Shown in pieces: positions 61,826 through 64,000 of a stretch of 64,000 nt of DNA. Both the position numbers and the translations under genes were made by a program. The number at the start of each line of letters is the position of its first letter. Position 1 is the stretch's first letter. Origin of the DNA: Capnocytophaga stomatis (GTDB lineage Bacteria > Bacteroidota > Bacteroidia > Flavobacteriales > Flavobacteriaceae); the NCBI RefSeq assembly GCF_002302635.1, contig NZ_CP022387.1:496001-560000 (forward strand). Direction: 5' to 3'. The notes beneath the pieces are model-generated. The model was not told where the DNA came from. It was given only the letters and a program-made list of their open reading frames with translations, and made no database searches.

Positions 61826-64000
61826 TTAATTAGCCACTTCACTAATAAATTTAACACGATACATACGAAGCTCGTCATCTTCGTAATCTCCATCAAACTC
61901 CTTAGAGGCTACCGAAATTTTATCCGTTTCGGCTTCCATAAAATAATCGTGAAGTTCTTCTTGTTGCTCCTCGTCAAAAATTTCATCAATATAGTAGCTG
62001 ATATCCAGTCTTGTGCCACTGTAAACAATTTGTTCCAATTCCTTCAAAAACTCATCCATTTCCAGACCTTTTGCTTTGGCAATATCCGGCAAAGGCAATT
62101 TTCTGTCTATATTCTGAATAATATACAATTTCAAAGAAGAATTAGACCCAGTGGTTTTCACTATTAAATCTTCGGCACGCAGGATATCATTCTCCTCTAC
62201 ATATTTGCCGATTAATTCAATAAATTCGCTTCCATATTTTTTGGCTTTTCCTTCTCCAACTCCGTGAACATTAGTAAGTTCTGATATTGTAATCGGATAT
62301 TTCAGAGCCATATCCTCCAACGAAGGGTCTTGAAAAACAACAAATGGCGGAACTCCTTTTTTCTTCGCAACTCTTTTGCGTAAATCCTTTAACATTCCCA
62401 AAAGAACTTCGTCGGCAACGCCTCCACCAGCGGTATTCACATCTTCGGTGTCTTCCTCGTAAACGTGGTCTTCAGTCATCATAAAAGATGTAACGTTTTC
62501 AAGAAAATTTCGTCCTTTATCTGTTATAAACATCACCCCGTAAGTTTCTATATCCTTACGAATCAGCCCACTAACCATAACCTGACGAAGTAACGCCATC
62601 CAATACAAATCATCTTTGTCTTTACCGATACCAAAAAAAGGTTGCTCGTCAATTTTATGTGATTTTATCAAGGCTGTCACCTTCCCTACCAAGGTATTTA
62701 CAATTTCTTTCGCTTTGAACTTCTGTTTAGTGGATATTATGACATTCAATAACTTAACAACATCATCTTTAGCTTCTTTCTTAACTTTCGGATGTCGTAC
62801 GTTGTCATCCATATCAGCTCCTTCTCCGTTTACTTCATCAAATTCTTCTCCGAAATAATGCAAAATAAATTTACGACGAGAGCTTGAAGTTTCTGCATAG
62901 GCAACGATATCTTGCAACAAAGCCTGACCGATTTCTTGTTCGGCAATGGGTTTGCCTACCATAAACTTCTCTAATTTTTCAACATCTTTGTAAGAATAGA
63001 AAGCCAAACAATGCCCTTCACCGCCGTCACGCCCGGCACGCCCGGTTTCTTGATAATAACTTTCAATACTTTTTGGAATGTCGTGGTGAATTACAAAACG
63101 CACATCGGGCTTGTCAATTCCCATACCAAAGGCAATAGTAGCAACAACCACATCAACTTCTTCCATTAGGAACATATCCTGATGTTTAGCCCGAGTTTTA
63201 GCGTCTAATCCTGCGTGATAAGGAACTGCTGTTATTCCATTAACTTGCAGAGTTTGAGCAAGCTCTTCTACTTTTTTTCGGCTTAAGCAATAAATAATTC
63301 CTGATTTCTTGCTATTTTGTTTTACAAAGCGGATAATATCTGCATCTACATTTTTCGTTTTCGGACGCACCTCATAATATAAATTAGGACGGTTAAATGA
63401 AGATTTGAAAACATTGGCATCGGACATTCCTAAGTTCTTCAAAATATCTTCCTGGACCTTTGGTGTTGCCGTAGCGGTCAACGCCACTATGGGAATATCC
63501 TCCCCTAATCGGTCTATAATAGTTCGTATATTGCGGTACTCCGGACGAAAATCGTGCCCCCATTCCGAGATACAATGTGCCTCATCCACAGCTACAAACG
63601 ATATAGGAATTGTTTTCAAAAAGTTAGCATACTCATCTTTTATTAAAGATTCGGGTGCTACATATAATAGTTTTGTTTTCTTATTACTGATATCGTCCAT
63701 CACCTCACGAATTTCGCTTTTGGTGAGTGATGAATTTAAAACGTGTGCAACGCTATCCGTTGATGAAATCCCGCGCATTGCATCTACTTGATTTTTCATC
63801 AGCGCAATTAACGGAGATATAACAATAGCCGTACCTTCCAAAACCAATGCAGGAAGCTGATAACATAACGATTTTCCTCCTCCTGTTGGCATAATAACAA
63901 ACGTATCCTTTCCGCTGATAACACTTTGTATAATTTCCTGCTGATGCCCTTTGAAGCTGTCAAAACCGAAGTAATGCTTCAAAGCACTTTGTAAATCATT
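61826..64000 (-). CDS. recQ: ATP-dependent DNA helicase RecQ (5' end beyond the window)
   Basis: 724 residues visible. The frame stays open to the right edge (upstream of the TTG codon at 63982 come N-D-L-Q-S-A-), so a few N-terminal residues are missing. Helicase motifs: TGGGKSLCYQLPAL (motif I), DEAHCISEWGHDFR (motif II and the RecQ aromatic loop), LTATATPKV (III), then QETGRAGRDGG (VI). The RQC zinc and winged-helix region follows, then an HRDC domain near ~545-620 and an acidic C-terminal tail. The length of about 730 matches Bacteroidota RecQ. It unwinds DNA 3' to 5' in recombination and replication-fork repair. Confidence 0.96.
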   Translation of the reverse strand, partial: NDLQSALKHYFGFDSFKGHQQEIIQSVISGKDTFVIMPTGGGKSLCYQLPALVLEGTAIVISPLIALMKNQVDAMRGISSTDSVAHVLNSSLTKSEIREVMDDISNKKTKLLYVAPESLIKDEYANFLKTIPISFVAVDEAHCISEWGHDFRPEYRNIRTIIDRLGEDIPIVALTATATPKVQEDILKNLGMSDANVFKSSFNRPNLYYEVRPKTKNVDADIIRFVKQNSKKSGIIYCLSRKKVEELAQTLQVNGITAVPYHAGLDAKTRAKHQDMFLMEEVDVVVATIAFGMGIDKPDVRFVIHHDIPKSIESYYQETGRAGRDGGEGHCLAFYSYKDVEKLEKFMVGKPIAEQEIGQALLQDIVAYAETSSSRRKFILHYFGEEFDEVNGEGADMDDNVRHPKVKKEAKDDVVKLLNVIISTKQKFKAKEIVNTLVGKVTALIKSHKIDEQPFFGIGKDKDDLYWMALLRQVMVSGLIRKDIETYGVMFITDKGRNFLENVTSFMMTEDHVYEEDTEDVNTAGGGVADEVLLGMLKDLRKRVAKKKGVPPFVVFQDPSLEDMALKYPITISELTNVHGVGEGKAKKYGSEFIELIGKYVEENDILRAEDLIVKTTGSNSSLKLYIIQNIDRKLPLPDIAKAKGLEMDEFLKELEQIVYSGTRLDISYYIDEIFDEEQQEELHDYFMEAETDKISVASKEFDGDYEDDELRMYRVKFISEVAN

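Overview
The window looks like chromosomal DNA of a Flavobacteriia bacterium (Bacteroidota). It is AT-rich. Many genes and tRNAs are preceded by the Bacteroidota -7 promoter element TAnnTTTG. There is a SusC/SusD pair, lipoproteins whose mature N-termini are rich in K/D/E, and the housekeeping genes (pckA, guaA, dnaK, pyrD, rplS, xerD, recQ) read as Flavobacteriaceae-type. My best guess from protein recall is an animal-associated Capnocytophaga; the related oral genus Bergeyella is not excluded. No database search was possible.

Layout. 1-12.3 kb: the end of an AsmA-like gene, a surface lipoprotein, pckA, a small Cys-rich protein, an MBL-fold hydrolase, a small multidrug/guanidinium exporter, a SusCD nutrient-uptake pair and a beta-barrel porin. 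12.3-20.3 kb: a tripartite RND efflux system with a GbsR/MarR-type regulator. Its gene order is broken up by an 84-bp tandem repeat and a DUF6261-like gene. 20.5-36.5 kb: core genes, including a PhnP-like hydrolase, three tandem YtxH genes with a holin-like gene, rodA, two sigma-54 response regulators, a thioredoxin, guaA, a LysM plus binding-protein fusion, rplS, and a DnaQ/GIY-YIG fusion nuclease. tRNA-Ser lies at 36.7 kb.

37.1-44.7 kb is the centrepiece: a subtype VI-B1 (RNA-targeting) CRISPR-Cas locus on the minus strand, csx27 - cas13b - array. The array has 45 repeats and 44 spacers. Forty-one repeats are 36-nt short repeats and four are 88-89-nt long repeats (DR-L) carrying an internal hairpin. 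Cas13b (1224 aa) has both HEPN RxxxxH motifs intact (R116/H121 and R1177/H1182) and closely resembles, from memory, Cas13b of Bergeyella zoohelcum. A minus-strand terminator directly past the distal end of the array and a decayed terminal long repeat agree on the direction of transcription. No adaptation genes (cas1/cas2) are present.

44.7-48.4 kb is accessory: a second DUF6261-like gene, about 700 bp of inverted and tandem repeats, and a lone SMC/ABC-type ATPase that may be a defence gene. 48.4-64 kb returns to core genes: dnaK, a PLP deaminase, a LysM glucosaminidase, prmC, tRNA-Leu and two tRNA-Lys, aroK, an AspT/YidE-type transporter, tRNA-Tyr, pyrD, an ABC-F ATPase, a CxxC-cluster protein, xerD, a DUF3276/PUR-like protein and recQ, which runs off the right edge.
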